A program made the translations under genes and the position numbers. DNA of 64,000 nucleotides. Source: Flavobacterium psychrotrophum (lineage in GTDB: Bacteria; Bacteroidota; Bacteroidia; Flavobacteriales; Flavobacteriaceae). Below the pieces are notes generated by a model, which had not been told where the DNA came from, made no database searches, and saw only the letters and a program-made list of their open reading frames with translations. This document shows positions 8,401 through 16,311 of this stretch, piece after piece. Where the stretch lies: NCBI RefSeq assembly GCF_003403075.1, contig NZ_CP031557.1, forward strand, positions 806,001 to 870,000. Direction: 5' to 3'. Position 1 is the first letter of the stretch. Each line of letters begins with the position of its first letter.

Positions 8401-9169
8401 AAGCATTGTTACTTGGGTTTAGCGGAGGGTTAGATAATGTGTTGTTGTTTATCTTAAGCGTCTCTTCAACCCAAATTCCCGCATCTCCCTCCCAGGCCAG
8501 GAAACCTATTTTAGCACCTTCATTATCAATAACATTAAGGCTGGGTAGTTCTATGTTTATTGAGCTGGGTACATATTGTAAACCGTCGTACAGGTTAAGC
8601 TGGTTAAGTGGCAGGTTCTCATTTTGAACTACTACTACGATAGCCCAGCCCCCAAAGTTTAACCCACGCCTGCAGTAATAATTTATTCCGGTACCGTTAG
8701 TATTAATTACATTGGTCAGGTCAAGGTCAGATATGGTATATGTACCTCTGCCCCGTGCCTGTACAAGGCTCGTGATATCAGCATAGGCACTAAAAAAGTC
8801 ATAATCGTGTGTGTATATAGGACAGCCTACACAGTCTTGCTCATTAGATGTATAAATTGCCGCAAAATTGCGTCCGGCTGTTACATCGGTGCCGTTTACT
8901 TTTATATTTAGATCTCCGGTACCAGATCCGGCCCAGTATAAATAGGCTTTTAAAACGGTGTCACCTTCATTAAGACTAAGGTTTGCAGATGATTGTGTAA
9001 GTATAGTGCACGGGCCGGTAACTCCGTTTTCTTCAGTATTTAATGTGTTTCCTACAAAAGTAAAATCATAGCGGCCATTAAACTGCTCATATAAGTTGAT
9101 GTTTACCTGTGCTTTACCTGCAAAGGAAAAACCCAGTAAAAATAAAACCAGGAGTAATGTTTTTTTCAC
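5435..9169 (-). CDS. Large secreted repeat protein with gliding/T9SS C-terminal domain
   Basis: The 1244-residue protein has a Sec signal peptide (residues 1-20, ending FAGKA). An N-terminal domain of about 290 residues follows, with the run YLYWAGSGTGDLNIKV. Then come four tandem units of about 205-215 residues, starting near 315, 516, 728 and 941. Each unit has a CARDB-like beta-sandwich beginning with a C..R motif (QCNSR, TCGGR, SCDSR, QCNSR) and a second module with FDFSAY...SLK and IYVR. From about 1147 it ends in a CHU_C-type gliding-motility-associated domain (TPNGDGYNDTF, IYNRWGNLVW, GWVYVTK). By family knowledge it is exported through the outer membrane by the type IX system and held at the surface or released. 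Its ligand is unknown; an adhesin role is inference. Confidence 0.88.
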   Translation of the reverse strand: MKKTLLLVLFLLGFSFAGKAQVNINLYEQFNGRYDFTFVGNTLNTEENGVTGPCTILTQSSANLSLNEGDTVLKAYLYWAGSGTGDLNIKVNGTDVTAGRNFAAIYTSNEQDCVGCPIYTHDYDFFSAYADITSLVQARGRGTYTISDLDLTNVINTNGTGINYYCRRGLNFGGWAIVVVVQNENLPLNQLNLYDGLQYVPSSINIELPSLNVIDNEGAKIGFLAWEGDAGIWVEETLKINNNTLSNPPLNPSNNAFNGTNSVTRSNTLYNMDLDIYDIQNYIDIGDDSADISLTSGQDFVMVNAIMTKLNSQLPDATITVDNIDKQCNSRSMAVHYTVHNTNSTDVLPAGVQVGVYINGRLFTTFSTTVALPIGGSTSGIITLNIPAAYGEEFELLFVVDYNFAQNETDETNNSYNLNETLWFQANVTPGNISACETAPGSQQGLFDFSAYAESLKDDPTDVVTFYASMADAQVPQNAIGNITAYPSGPAVSTIYVRVEDSNGCIGYGSFQLIVDDCLYPDAVIRADNLAQTCGGRSITLTYTVSNPDGRDVLPAGTPIGFYANNVLVGSAVTGVELPIDGSTTATITLNIPVGVPLDFTLILRVDNGNTVQEIIETNNSFTLPVSLWVAPALPTVIPNLTECETGNGTNIGIFDFSQYETSLKDEPTDTVRFYTTQQDAETGGTNNIQDPAAYTSNGTNPQLIYVRLTDVNGCYTIGTFSLIAIDCLFPDGVIAINGLVQSCDSRDIVVQYTVSNPNSFDILPAGTSIAIYANATLLTTTQTSADIAINASVTQTISLSIPLSFGLDVQLEFIIDDNGTGVGSVQETIETNNNSNIFLLHLWVSPILRQPADVEACETFNGSAVGSFNFSAYLQSLKNNPNDTITFHRTQADADNGTAAIDTPAAYVVAPGTQVFVRLQDEHGCYDTKVFTLNIIDCYFPDGTVVIEDVYKQCNSRIIHVHYDVNNFNATDLLPAGTPISIYVNGEFLDYTETIEDIAIGGSESNFITLTIPVGVPLDFNLTFVVDDTGDGTGTVVEIDETNNSNTLTTFLVLSPVITQPDDIVLCDQGFGNATFDFSAYAESLKNYSTETVAFYTTQQTADQDIDRIYNTSLFKTTENPQRIYVRLDNGTCHTTASFLLRTKKCAPVTYNYVTPNGDGYNDTFFVEGLRNIFLNFKMSIYNRWGNLVWTGNHSQADWDAISNEEKVGTEGTTVPNSTYYFVLELNDPDFPKPITGWVYVTK

Positions 9170-9309
9170 GGCAAAATAATTTTTCTAAAATTATAAAAAA
9201 TATGTTAATGCCAAAGTATGATTATACAATCAATTGCTAAAAGGTTGCGTTATATTAAATACCATGATTGTTTATAATTTGCTATTTTAGCGGATATTTT
9301 AAAAATAAG

Positions 9310-9501
9310 ATGAAGTTACCCTTTTTATATTTTGACCCAGGAACGGGAGCGCTTGTTGTACAGGCTATTGTGGCAGTAGGAGCATCTGTGGCTCTTTTTT
9401 ATAAAAGAGTTGCTATAGGCATAAAATCTGTTTTTGGAAAAAAGCAGCAGGATGATGACCTAATGGGCAATATAGATGATACGGATGACAGCAACAAATA
9501 G
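9310..9501 (+). CDS. Small single-pass membrane protein of glycan clusters
   Basis: The ATG at 9310 gives 63 residues: a short hydrophobic start, FDPGTGALVVQAIVAV, one membrane helix (about residues 12-31), and a Lys then Asp-rich tail. An upstream in-frame ATG at 9268 is possible, but its extra residues do not look conserved. Small proteins with this D-P-G-T-G start are often found beside polysaccharide biosynthesis genes, but their function is unknown. The gene overlaps the next one by 26 bases, which supports co-expression and makes it the first gene of the glycan operon. Confidence 0.62.
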   Translation: MKLPFLYFDPGTGALVVQAIVAVGASVALFYKRVAIGIKSVFGKKQQDDDLMGNIDDTDDSNK

Positions 9502-10873
9502 GCATAGTTCTTCGTTTAGGGATCCTTCCGGTTATGTTGAGGTTTCGGGAGGTAAGGTGTACAGGCATATTAACCCTGTGTATTTTGACCAGTACCAGGC
9601 GATTAAAAAAGCAGGCTTTTTTGAAAAGCTTTTTGAAAAAAAGCTACTCATACCGCATAAAGAAATTAGTGCAAATGCAAATGCTATTGTGCTGGAAGCA
9701 GAGCAGGTGCCTTTTGTAACATATCCTTATGAATGGAGTTTTGCGCAATATAAGCACGCTGCGCTGCATACCCTAAAGCTACAAAAGTACTGCCTGCAAA
9801 ATGGTTTCTCGCTTAAAGATGCTACAGCGTTTAATATAACGTTTCATAACGGTGCACCTGTATTTATAGATACACTCTCTATAGAAAATTACACCGATGG
9901 TGAGCCGTGGCGAGCGTATAAGCAATTTTTAATGCACTTTTTAGGTCCGCTTGTCCTGGCAAAATATTTTGGTAACGATATGCTAAAATTATTGCACCAG
10001 TATATTGATGGCTTATCGCTGCAAAAAGTGGTTGAGCTATTGCCGTTTAAAGCGCGTTTTAGTACAATTTTATATACCAGCCTATACCTTACGGCTAAAT
10101 ATGAAGGTAAGTACAGTGCCGATAAAAATAAGGCAAAGGGTGGAGGTAAGGCTGCAATTTCTAAAAATGCACAGCTTAAAATTATTGATGCCTTATATGA
10201 TTATATTAAAGGGCTCAACATAAATGAAAAGACCGAATGGAACAATTACTATGCGGTTACAAATTATGACAAAGCGGCCTTTGACCATAAAAAAGAACTG
10301 GTAAAAAGCTGGGTTGATAAAATTAAGGCAGATAAAATAATAGACCATGGTGGTAATGACGGTACATTTTCGCGTGTACTGACAGCAAAAGCAAGCCTTA
10401 TCTTAACAACAGATATTGATGCTAATGCGATAAACCAAAACTATACTCAGGTACTTAAAAATAAAGAACAAAACATTATTCCGGTAGTGTGCGATCTTAT
10501 GAACCCGCCGGCTGGCATAGGGTTTAATAATAAAGAAAGGCAGTCGTTAAAGGATCGTCTTATTAGCTCGCAGTTTGATGTGTCGCTTGCGCTTGCACTA
10601 ATCCATCACATATCGCTTACCGGTAATGTGCCGTTTTTAATGTCGGCCGAATATTTTGCACAGCTTTCTAAGTACCTTATCATCGAATTTCCGGATAGGG
10701 ATGACTCATGGGTAAGTTTTTTGCTGGATAGTAAGCGTGAGTTTAGGGGGCATTTTGATTATTATAACCTCGAAAACTTTGAGAAAGATTATAAAGAATA
10801 TTTTAGTATAGTAGAAAAAACGGTAATTCAAGGTACAAGCCGTACTCTTTATTTATTTGAAAGAAACCAATGA
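9476..10873 (+). CDS. NoeA-like class I SAM-dependent methyltransferase
   Basis: This 465-residue protein has an N-terminal half with the motifs FRDPSGYV, VPFVTYPYEWSF, DATAFNI and PVFIDTLSIE. They match a family related to the nodulation protein NoeA. The C-terminal half has a SAM-binding motif (KIIDHGGNDGTFS, near residue 290) followed by an acidic strand end (LTTDID). Family members are thought to methylate surface or signal glycans; the acceptor here is unknown. The start could be the ATG at 9476 or 9485, both inside the end of the preceding small gene. The stop overlaps the next start (ATGA). Confidence 0.75.
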   Translation: MIRMTATNRHSSSFRDPSGYVEVSGGKVYRHINPVYFDQYQAIKKAGFFEKLFEKKLLIPHKEISANANAIVLEAEQVPFVTYPYEWSFAQYKHAALHTLKLQKYCLQNGFSLKDATAFNITFHNGAPVFIDTLSIENYTDGEPWRAYKQFLMHFLGPLVLAKYFGNDMLKLLHQYIDGLSLQKVVELLPFKARFSTILYTSLYLTAKYEGKYSADKNKAKGGGKAAISKNAQLKIIDALYDYIKGLNINEKTEWNNYYAVTNYDKAAFDHKKELVKSWVDKIKADKIIDHGGNDGTFSRVLTAKASLILTTDIDANAINQNYTQVLKNKEQNIIPVVCDLMNPPAGIGFNNKERQSLKDRLISSQFDVSLALALIHHISLTGNVPFLMSAEYFAQLSKYLIIEFPDRDDSWVSFLLDSKREFRGHFDYYNLENFEKDYKEYFSIVEKTVIQGTSRTLYLFERNQ

Positions 10874-12324
10874 TAGAAAAACTAAGGTTAAAAATAGTAA
10901 ACTTTATTACAAGCCCTAAAGATGTGCCATTGCTTGCAGGCATTGCAATAGGTTTGTACATGATAATTTATTATTATTCAAAAAACCTGGCTCTGGCTGC
11001 CTCCTGGAGCCAGTTTCTTTTTTTTGTAGGCTATTATTTGGCGCTACCTGTAGTAGTTTTATTTACAGGCTACAAAATTGCTAAGCTTACAAAATACAAA
11101 AAGCATTTTTTGTTTATTGTAATAGCTATGTTTATAGCTTATTACTTATTAGAGCTGAGTTTTCTAGGAGATCTAAAGCGCTATATTTTCGGGGGGGTAA
11201 TTTTACTATCAATTGTATTATCATTGCGTTTTTCGGGGTACTATAAGCTGTTTGTCGTGCTGCTTTTATTCCTTTCGTTATTTAACCTTGCTCCTCTGGT
11301 AACAGATGCCTATGCTTATGCTACATCATCAGATGCCTGGACAGTCCAGCCCGACGGTATACTAACAGCTGACTTTAAGCAAAAGCCTAATATTTATTAC
11401 ATACAGCCAGATGGCTATGCAAGTAAAGAGAATCTTGATGGGGTCATATATCATTTTGATAATGCTGAATTTGAGACATATTTAAAGCAAACAGGCTTTA
11501 CAACTTATACTAATTACAGGTCTAATTATTATTCTACATTACTGTCTAATTCATCAATGTTTAGTATGAAGCACCATTACTTACAAGGGGATGTAGAAAA
11601 ATACAATGCACGTAACATTATTATGGGCAATAATGCCGTACTGCAAACCCTAAAACATAACGGTTACAAGACACACTTCATAACAGAAAGGCCTTACTTA
11701 TTAATGAGTCGCCCGGATTTAGGCTATGACACTGCTAACTTTAGCTATACTGATTTGCCTTATTTAAAAGATGCCTGGGATCTTACCCGAGATGTTGTTG
11801 AAGATTTTAAAAATATGAAGCCGGCACCCGGATCCCATTTCTACTTCTTTGAGCGCATGGTACCCGGCCATATTTCTGTTTTTAACTCTAAAGGAAAAGA
11901 AGAAGAGCGCAGGTTGTATCTTGAGGGCGTTAAGCAGGCAAACATTTGGTTAAAGCAACTTATATCTGAAATTGAAAAGAAAGATCCTGATGGGATTATT
12001 GTGATAGCTGCAGACCATGGCGGGTTTGTAGGGTTCGAGACGAGCCTGCAAAGCCAAACGAAAACTGATAACCCATTATTAGTTAAAAGTATGTATGGCG
12101 CATTGTGTACTATAAAATGGGGAGATAAAAATCATACTGATTATGATGCAAACCTTAAAACATCGGTAAACTTATTCAGGGTAGTATTTGCAAACCTTTC
12201 AGAAGATAAAGCCCTGCTTAAAAATCTTCAGGAGGATGACAGTTATATAGATGCTGAAAAGCCCAAAGGTATTTACCGCTACATTGATGCTGGCGGAAAT
12301 GTAGTATTTCAAAAGAAGGAATAG
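10870..12324 (+). CDS. Membrane-anchored sulfatase/phosphoethanolamine-transferase-like enzyme
   Basis: The 484-residue protein starts with about five membrane helices (to roughly residue 150), followed by a periplasmic domain of the alkaline phosphatase superfamily. The metal-site motifs NIYYIQPDGYAS (near 175) and IIVIAADHGG (near 377-386) are visible. A Ser/Thr-rich stretch (LLSNSSMFSM) is a candidate nucleophile region. Related enzymes add or remove phospho-substituents or sulfate on envelope glycans. In this operon a glycan-modifying role is likely, but the reaction cannot be told. Translation is coupled to the methyltransferase through an ATGA overlap, and its stop directly abuts the next ATG. 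Confidence 0.7.
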   Translation: MIEKLRLKIVNFITSPKDVPLLAGIAIGLYMIIYYYSKNLALAASWSQFLFFVGYYLALPVVVLFTGYKIAKLTKYKKHFLFIVIAMFIAYYLLELSFLGDLKRYIFGGVILLSIVLSLRFSGYYKLFVVLLLFLSLFNLAPLVTDAYAYATSSDAWTVQPDGILTADFKQKPNIYYIQPDGYASKENLDGVIYHFDNAEFETYLKQTGFTTYTNYRSNYYSTLLSNSSMFSMKHHYLQGDVEKYNARNIIMGNNAVLQTLKHNGYKTHFITERPYLLMSRPDLGYDTANFSYTDLPYLKDAWDLTRDVVEDFKNMKPAPGSHFYFFERMVPGHISVFNSKGKEEERRLYLEGVKQANIWLKQLISEIEKKDPDGIIVIAADHGGFVGFETSLQSQTKTDNPLLVKSMYGALCTIKWGDKNHTDYDANLKTSVNLFRVVFANLSEDKALLKNLQEDDSYIDAEKPKGIYRYIDAGGNVVFQKKE

Positions 12325-13293
12325 ATGTATAGCATAGAACGTTATAACAAAAGCCATGAGGCGAAATGGAATAGCTTTGTAAAAGCTTCTAAAAACGGTA
12401 CATTTTTGTTTGACCGGAGCTTTATGGATTACCATGCTGACCGGTTTGAAGATTACTCGCTTCTTGTTTTTGAAGACAATAAACTTAAGGCGCTTTTGCC
12501 GGCACATATAACGGATGGTAATATATACTCACATTGGGGACTTACTTATGGAGGGCTTGTGCTTGGTTTTAAGATCCACCTTTCTGAGGTTATATTGATT
12601 ATTAAAAGCATTCTGGAGTATCTCAATGTACAAGGCCTACAGAAACTTTTTATAAAAAGCATACCTGCTATATACCATAAAATACCCTCACAGGAGCTGG
12701 AGTACACAATGTTTCTGGCTAATGCAAAACTTATAAGAAGGGACAGTCTCTCTGTAATAGAAAATTCTTCTGCCCCTGGTTTTTCTAAAACCAGAAAGGA
12801 AGCTATAAGACGTGGTTATGGCAATGGCCTGGAAATTATAGAGGATAATAATTTAGAGCTGTTCTGGGATAAAATATTAATTCCAAACCTTTATAGAAAG
12901 CACAAAGCAGCACCGGTACATACCCTTAAAGAAATGCAGTTGCTTAAGCAACACTTTCCTGAATATATAAGGCACTTTAACGTATACCATAACGGTAAAA
13001 TAGTGGCGGGTACTACGATTTTTTTGACAGATACTGTAGCACATCCGCAATACATTAGCGGTACAGAAAATAATAATGCGCTTGGCAGCCTTGATTATCT
13101 TTATGCCTTTCTGATTGATCTTTTTAAAGATAAAAAATATTTTGATTTTGGTATATCTAATGAGGCTCAGGGAAGAAGGCTCAACGGAGGTCTGATTTTT
13201 TGGAAAGAGAGCTATGGTGCCAGTACCCTGATTCAGAATTTTTATGAGGTTGATACGGCTAATTTTTATTTTTTAGATAATATTACAATATGA
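12325..13293 (+). CDS. FemAB/GNAT-like acyltransferase
   Basis: The 322-residue protein has the two-lobed GNAT pattern of FemAB/CelD-type proteins. The N-terminal part (KNGTFLFDRSFMDYH, then LLPAHI and SHWGLTYGGL) is typical of proteins in polysaccharide clusters. A second lobe carries RKEAIRRGYGNGLEI and, near the C-terminus, DFGISNEAQGRRLNGGL. Such proteins transfer acyl or aminoacyl groups onto glycan or peptidoglycan precursors; the substrate is not evident. The ATG directly follows the previous stop codon, and its own stop overlaps the next start (ATGA). Confidence 0.72.
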   Translation: MYSIERYNKSHEAKWNSFVKASKNGTFLFDRSFMDYHADRFEDYSLLVFEDNKLKALLPAHITDGNIYSHWGLTYGGLVLGFKIHLSEVILIIKSILEYLNVQGLQKLFIKSIPAIYHKIPSQELEYTMFLANAKLIRRDSLSVIENSSAPGFSKTRKEAIRRGYGNGLEIIEDNNLELFWDKILIPNLYRKHKAAPVHTLKEMQLLKQHFPEYIRHFNVYHNGKIVAGTTIFLTDTVAHPQYISGTENNNALGSLDYLYAFLIDLFKDKKYFDFGISNEAQGRRLNGGLIFWKESYGASTLIQNFYEVDTANFYFLDNITI

Positions 13294-13856
13294 AGCTACC
13301 TGGAAGATTGAATTACTTTTTATTTGTTACTTTGAGGATATGGAAATTTAAATCTCTGTCAACCTGCAAAAATGTAAAAGGATATCCAGATGTGTATCAC
13401 CCTTTGCTTCTTAGTGGTAAAGGGAATATCTCTTTTGGGCAACGTGTTCAGGCAGGAGTAGTAACATCTTCCAATTTTTACTCTCATTATATATATTTGG
13501 AAGCCAGATTTAGTGATAGTTTTATAGTTATTGGTTCAGATACTTCCATAAACAATGGCTTTTCGGCTGTCGCCATGAAAAGTATAACAATAGGGAACCA
13601 TGTACTTATAGGTATAAATTGTTCTATAATGGATTCTGATGGGCATGACACAAATCCTCAAAATAGGACTAATGACTCTACTGCAAATCCTGTAGAAATT
13701 GGCAATAATGTATTTATAGGCTCAAACGTGACTATTCTAAAGGGAGTGAAAATAGGATGCAACGCAGTTATTGGTAACGGTAGTGTAGTGACCAAAGATG
13801 TCTCTAAGAATACAATAGTAGCGGGTAATCCAGCTAAAATAATTAAAAATATCTAG
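13290..13856 (+). CDS. Left-handed beta-helix O-acetyltransferase
   Basis: The 188-residue protein has hexapeptide repeats in its second half, such as ITIGNHVLIGINCSI, VEIGNNVFIGSNVTI and VKIGCNAVIGNGSVV. A catalytic-type His lies in DSDGHD, between the repeat blocks, as in the CatB/maltose acetyltransferase family. It ends with the usual VVAGNPAKII. It probably O-acetylates a sugar of the surface glycan using acetyl-CoA. The gene overlaps the upstream one by 4 bases (ATGA), and its stop abuts the GTG of the flippase. The DNA becomes more AT-rich from here through the flippase. Confidence 0.85.
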   Translation: MKLPGRLNYFLFVTLRIWKFKSLSTCKNVKGYPDVYHPLLLSGKGNISFGQRVQAGVVTSSNFYSHYIYLEARFSDSFIVIGSDTSINNGFSAVAMKSITIGNHVLIGINCSIMDSDGHDTNPQNRTNDSTANPVEIGNNVFIGSNVTILKGVKIGCNAVIGNGSVVTKDVSKNTIVAGNPAKIIKNI

Positions 13857-15143
13857 GTGGGCTTTAATAAATTCAGATACTCAAGATTACTACACGTTTC
13901 CGGATTAAATTTAATTAATATTTCCGTAAGAGTAATAGGAGGGATTGTATCTTCTAAAATTGTTGCTACTTTTCTTGGTGCTCAGGGTATGGCAATAACA
14001 GGAAGCTTTAGAAATGTTCTAACCTCATTAGAAACTTTCTCAATGTTAGGGCTTCAAAATGGGATAATAAAAACTACTGCAGAGTTTCAAAACGACGAGA
14101 TAAGGCTTAAGGAAGTAATTGTTACTTCGGCAGCATTAATTAGTATGGCTGTGTTAATTAGTATTGTTTTGCTTTTTTGTTTTTCGGGCGAAATAAGTTC
14201 TTTAGTATTTAATGGAAACGTAGAGTTTTATTTTATGTTTCGTATACTTGCAGTCTTTTTGCCCATTTATACGGCAAGTATTTTCTTTATATCATTGCTA
14301 AATGGTTTAGGCAAGTATAAAAATATTATACTCATAAATATATTTAGTAATATTTTTGGGGTTATCTTCTCAGCATTTTTAATTTGGCAAAAAGGAATAG
14401 ATGGTGCCATATTAGGACTTATTTTGACTCCTGTACTGACATTTATTTTTTCAGTTGGTCCCATAATTAAATCATTTAAAGATAGTTATTCATTTAGTGT
14501 TACACAGTTTAATATAGGTTTATTAAAATATTTCTTTTCTTATAGTGCCATGATGTTTGTTACGGCATTCATTGCCCCAGTCCTTTTCATTTTTATCAGA
14601 GATTTTATAATGACTTATGCAGGTGAGGAACAGGCGGGTTATTGGGATGCCATTAATAGGTTTTCATCATTTTATATGATGTTTCCTCTTACTCTAATAA
14701 ATTTTTACTTTTTACCAGAACTATCAAAAAAATCAGATAACAACTCAAAGGCTAAATTATTGTTGAGCTATTATAAATATATTATGCCTTTTTTTGCAAC
14801 AGGCTTGATTTTAATTTTTTCCCTAAGGGTTGCTATTATCAAAATGTTATTAAGTGATGGCTTTATGGCTATGGACGGTTTATTCAAATGGCAACTGGCA
14901 GGAGACTTATTTAAAGCTTGCGGATTTATACTTGCTCAACAATTTTTTGTTAAAAGATTGACTAAAGATTATATAATAACCGAAATTATATCTTCGCTGA
15001 TTCTTTTTGTATTGTCATTTATATTAATAAAACAATACGGAGCCGAAGGAGCCACGATTGCATATGCTTTTGAAAATCTCATATTAGCTATAGCATTATT
15101 TTTTTATTTTAGAAAGGATTTCTATTCCTCCCCACACCTCTAA
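13857..15143 (+). CDS. Wzx-type polysaccharide flippase
   Basis: The 428-residue protein is hydrophobic throughout, with about 12 membrane helices, and starts like O-antigen translocases (LINISVRVIGGIVSSKIVA, GAQGMAITGSFRN). It should flip lipid-linked glycan repeat units across the inner membrane. The start codon is GTG, immediately after the acetyltransferase stop. Its last residues (KDFYSSPHL) are encoded by DNA that also encodes the end of the convergent glycosyltransferase, a 35-base tail-to-tail overlap. The natural C-terminus may therefore have been replaced. No wzy-like polymerase is obvious next to it. Confidence 0.83.
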   Translation: MGFNKFRYSRLLHVSGLNLINISVRVIGGIVSSKIVATFLGAQGMAITGSFRNVLTSLETFSMLGLQNGIIKTTAEFQNDEIRLKEVIVTSAALISMAVLISIVLLFCFSGEISSLVFNGNVEFYFMFRILAVFLPIYTASIFFISLLNGLGKYKNIILINIFSNIFGVIFSAFLIWQKGIDGAILGLILTPVLTFIFSVGPIIKSFKDSYSFSVTQFNIGLLKYFFSYSAMMFVTAFIAPVLFIFIRDFIMTYAGEEQAGYWDAINRFSSFYMMFPLTLINFYFLPELSKKSDNNSKAKLLLSYYKYIMPFFATGLILIFSLRVAIIKMLLSDGFMAMDGLFKWQLAGDLFKACGFILAQQFFVKRLTKDYIITEIISSLILFVLSFILIKQYGAEGATIAYAFENLILAIALFFYFRKDFYSSPHL

Positions 15144-16269
15144 ATACCTCTAAATACCTCCCCGCTATCCTTTTATAATCATGCTCCTTTTCTATAAATG
15201 CACGTGCACGTTTACCCGTAGCAATAATTTCGTCAGGGTTTTCTATAAGGTAGCTTAACGAATCTGCTATAGCTTTAGCATCCGGTAGTGCATTATAATT
15301 TACAGGTTCGGTTAGGTTGTAGTGTGCCATAAATTCGCTTTCAGCACCTGTAAAAACTACTTTACCCTTAGCCATAGCCTCTAAGGCATTATACCCCTGA
15401 TCGTAAGCATATACCTGGTCGAGCAGTATATGGGCACGGTCATAAATCTTAATATATTCGGCATACGGAATGTTCTCTGTAATGATGATCTCAGCCTTGT
15501 CAGTATATTTTTCGGCAATGATTTCCAGCGCTTTTTCAAAAAAAACAATACCTTTTTTAATGTAACTAAGCCGGTTAATTCCTAAAAAGATAACAACTTT
15601 ATCTTTTACCTCCAGAGGCAAAAAGTGTATTTTATTAGTATTTATAGGGTTTGCAATAAAATGGGTTTTGTAACCCATTGCCTGCATAGGAATTTCGTAA
15701 TCAAGGTCAGATGTAATGATGCTTTGTGCCTTTACCGCTAAGAAATTAAATACATTACGATAATTACTCTGGCCATATTTTAAAGTGTACTGATACATTT
15801 TTGCAAGCCCATTGTTATCTAAGTAAGGGGTAAGTATAGAATACCTTAGTTTTTCAGAAAGTGCATAATCAATCACCGGTGTTTCATCTCCGCATACTAA
15901 CAGGGATATAGGTGCGTTTAGAGCTGCCAGTTTTTTATAAATAATTTTTGACAACCAGGGGTGTGTACCTATGGCATCGCTGTTGATAAGTTGTATATAG
16001 TTAAAATCCTTTAGCTGGGGCAGGAGCATTAAAAAGCGCAAGCCTCTCTCGGTCTTTTCAAAGTCGGTACCTGTAAGTTTGTAAATGCCTTTTCTTATCT
16101 TGTTTAAAAAAGGATGGACAAAATATCGTGAACGAACAGAATACTGCGAACCATAGTTTTTAAAGCTGTCGCCATCGCTTACAATTACTGCCTGATGGCC
16201 CAGGCTTTCCAGACCTTCTTTAAGAGAATTGTGCAGCCTGCTGTATTCGCCCACTAAAAGTATTTTCAT
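15109..16269 (-). CDS. Glycosyltransferase, GT-B fold (GT4-like)
   Basis: The 386-residue protein begins MKILLVGEYSRLHNSLKEGL, the pattern of GT-B enzymes, and its second half carries a family-1-like donor site (VFLGINRLSYIKKG, then YDQGYNALEAMAKGKVVF). It is predicted to transfer a sugar from a nucleotide donor to a growing surface glycan in the cytoplasm. Its 3' end overlaps the flippase gene by 35 bases and includes a duplicated 10-mer (TAAATACCTC, 15141-15160). It is divergent from the TTG-started glycosyltransferase at 16312, with only 42 bases between them. Confidence 0.83.
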   Translation of the reverse strand: MKILLVGEYSRLHNSLKEGLESLGHQAVIVSDGDSFKNYGSQYSVRSRYFVHPFLNKIRKGIYKLTGTDFEKTERGLRFLMLLPQLKDFNYIQLINSDAIGTHPWLSKIIYKKLAALNAPISLLVCGDETPVIDYALSEKLRYSILTPYLDNNGLAKMYQYTLKYGQSNYRNVFNFLAVKAQSIITSDLDYEIPMQAMGYKTHFIANPINTNKIHFLPLEVKDKVVIFLGINRLSYIKKGIVFFEKALEIIAEKYTDKAEIIITENIPYAEYIKIYDRAHILLDQVYAYDQGYNALEAMAKGKVVFTGAESEFMAHYNLTEPVNYNALPDAKAIADSLSYLIENPDEIIATGKRARAFIEKEHDYKRIAGRYLEVFRGVGRNRNPF

Positions 16270-16311
16270 GTACAGCCTTTAATTTTTATATTTGTTGTAA
16301 ATATAAAACAA

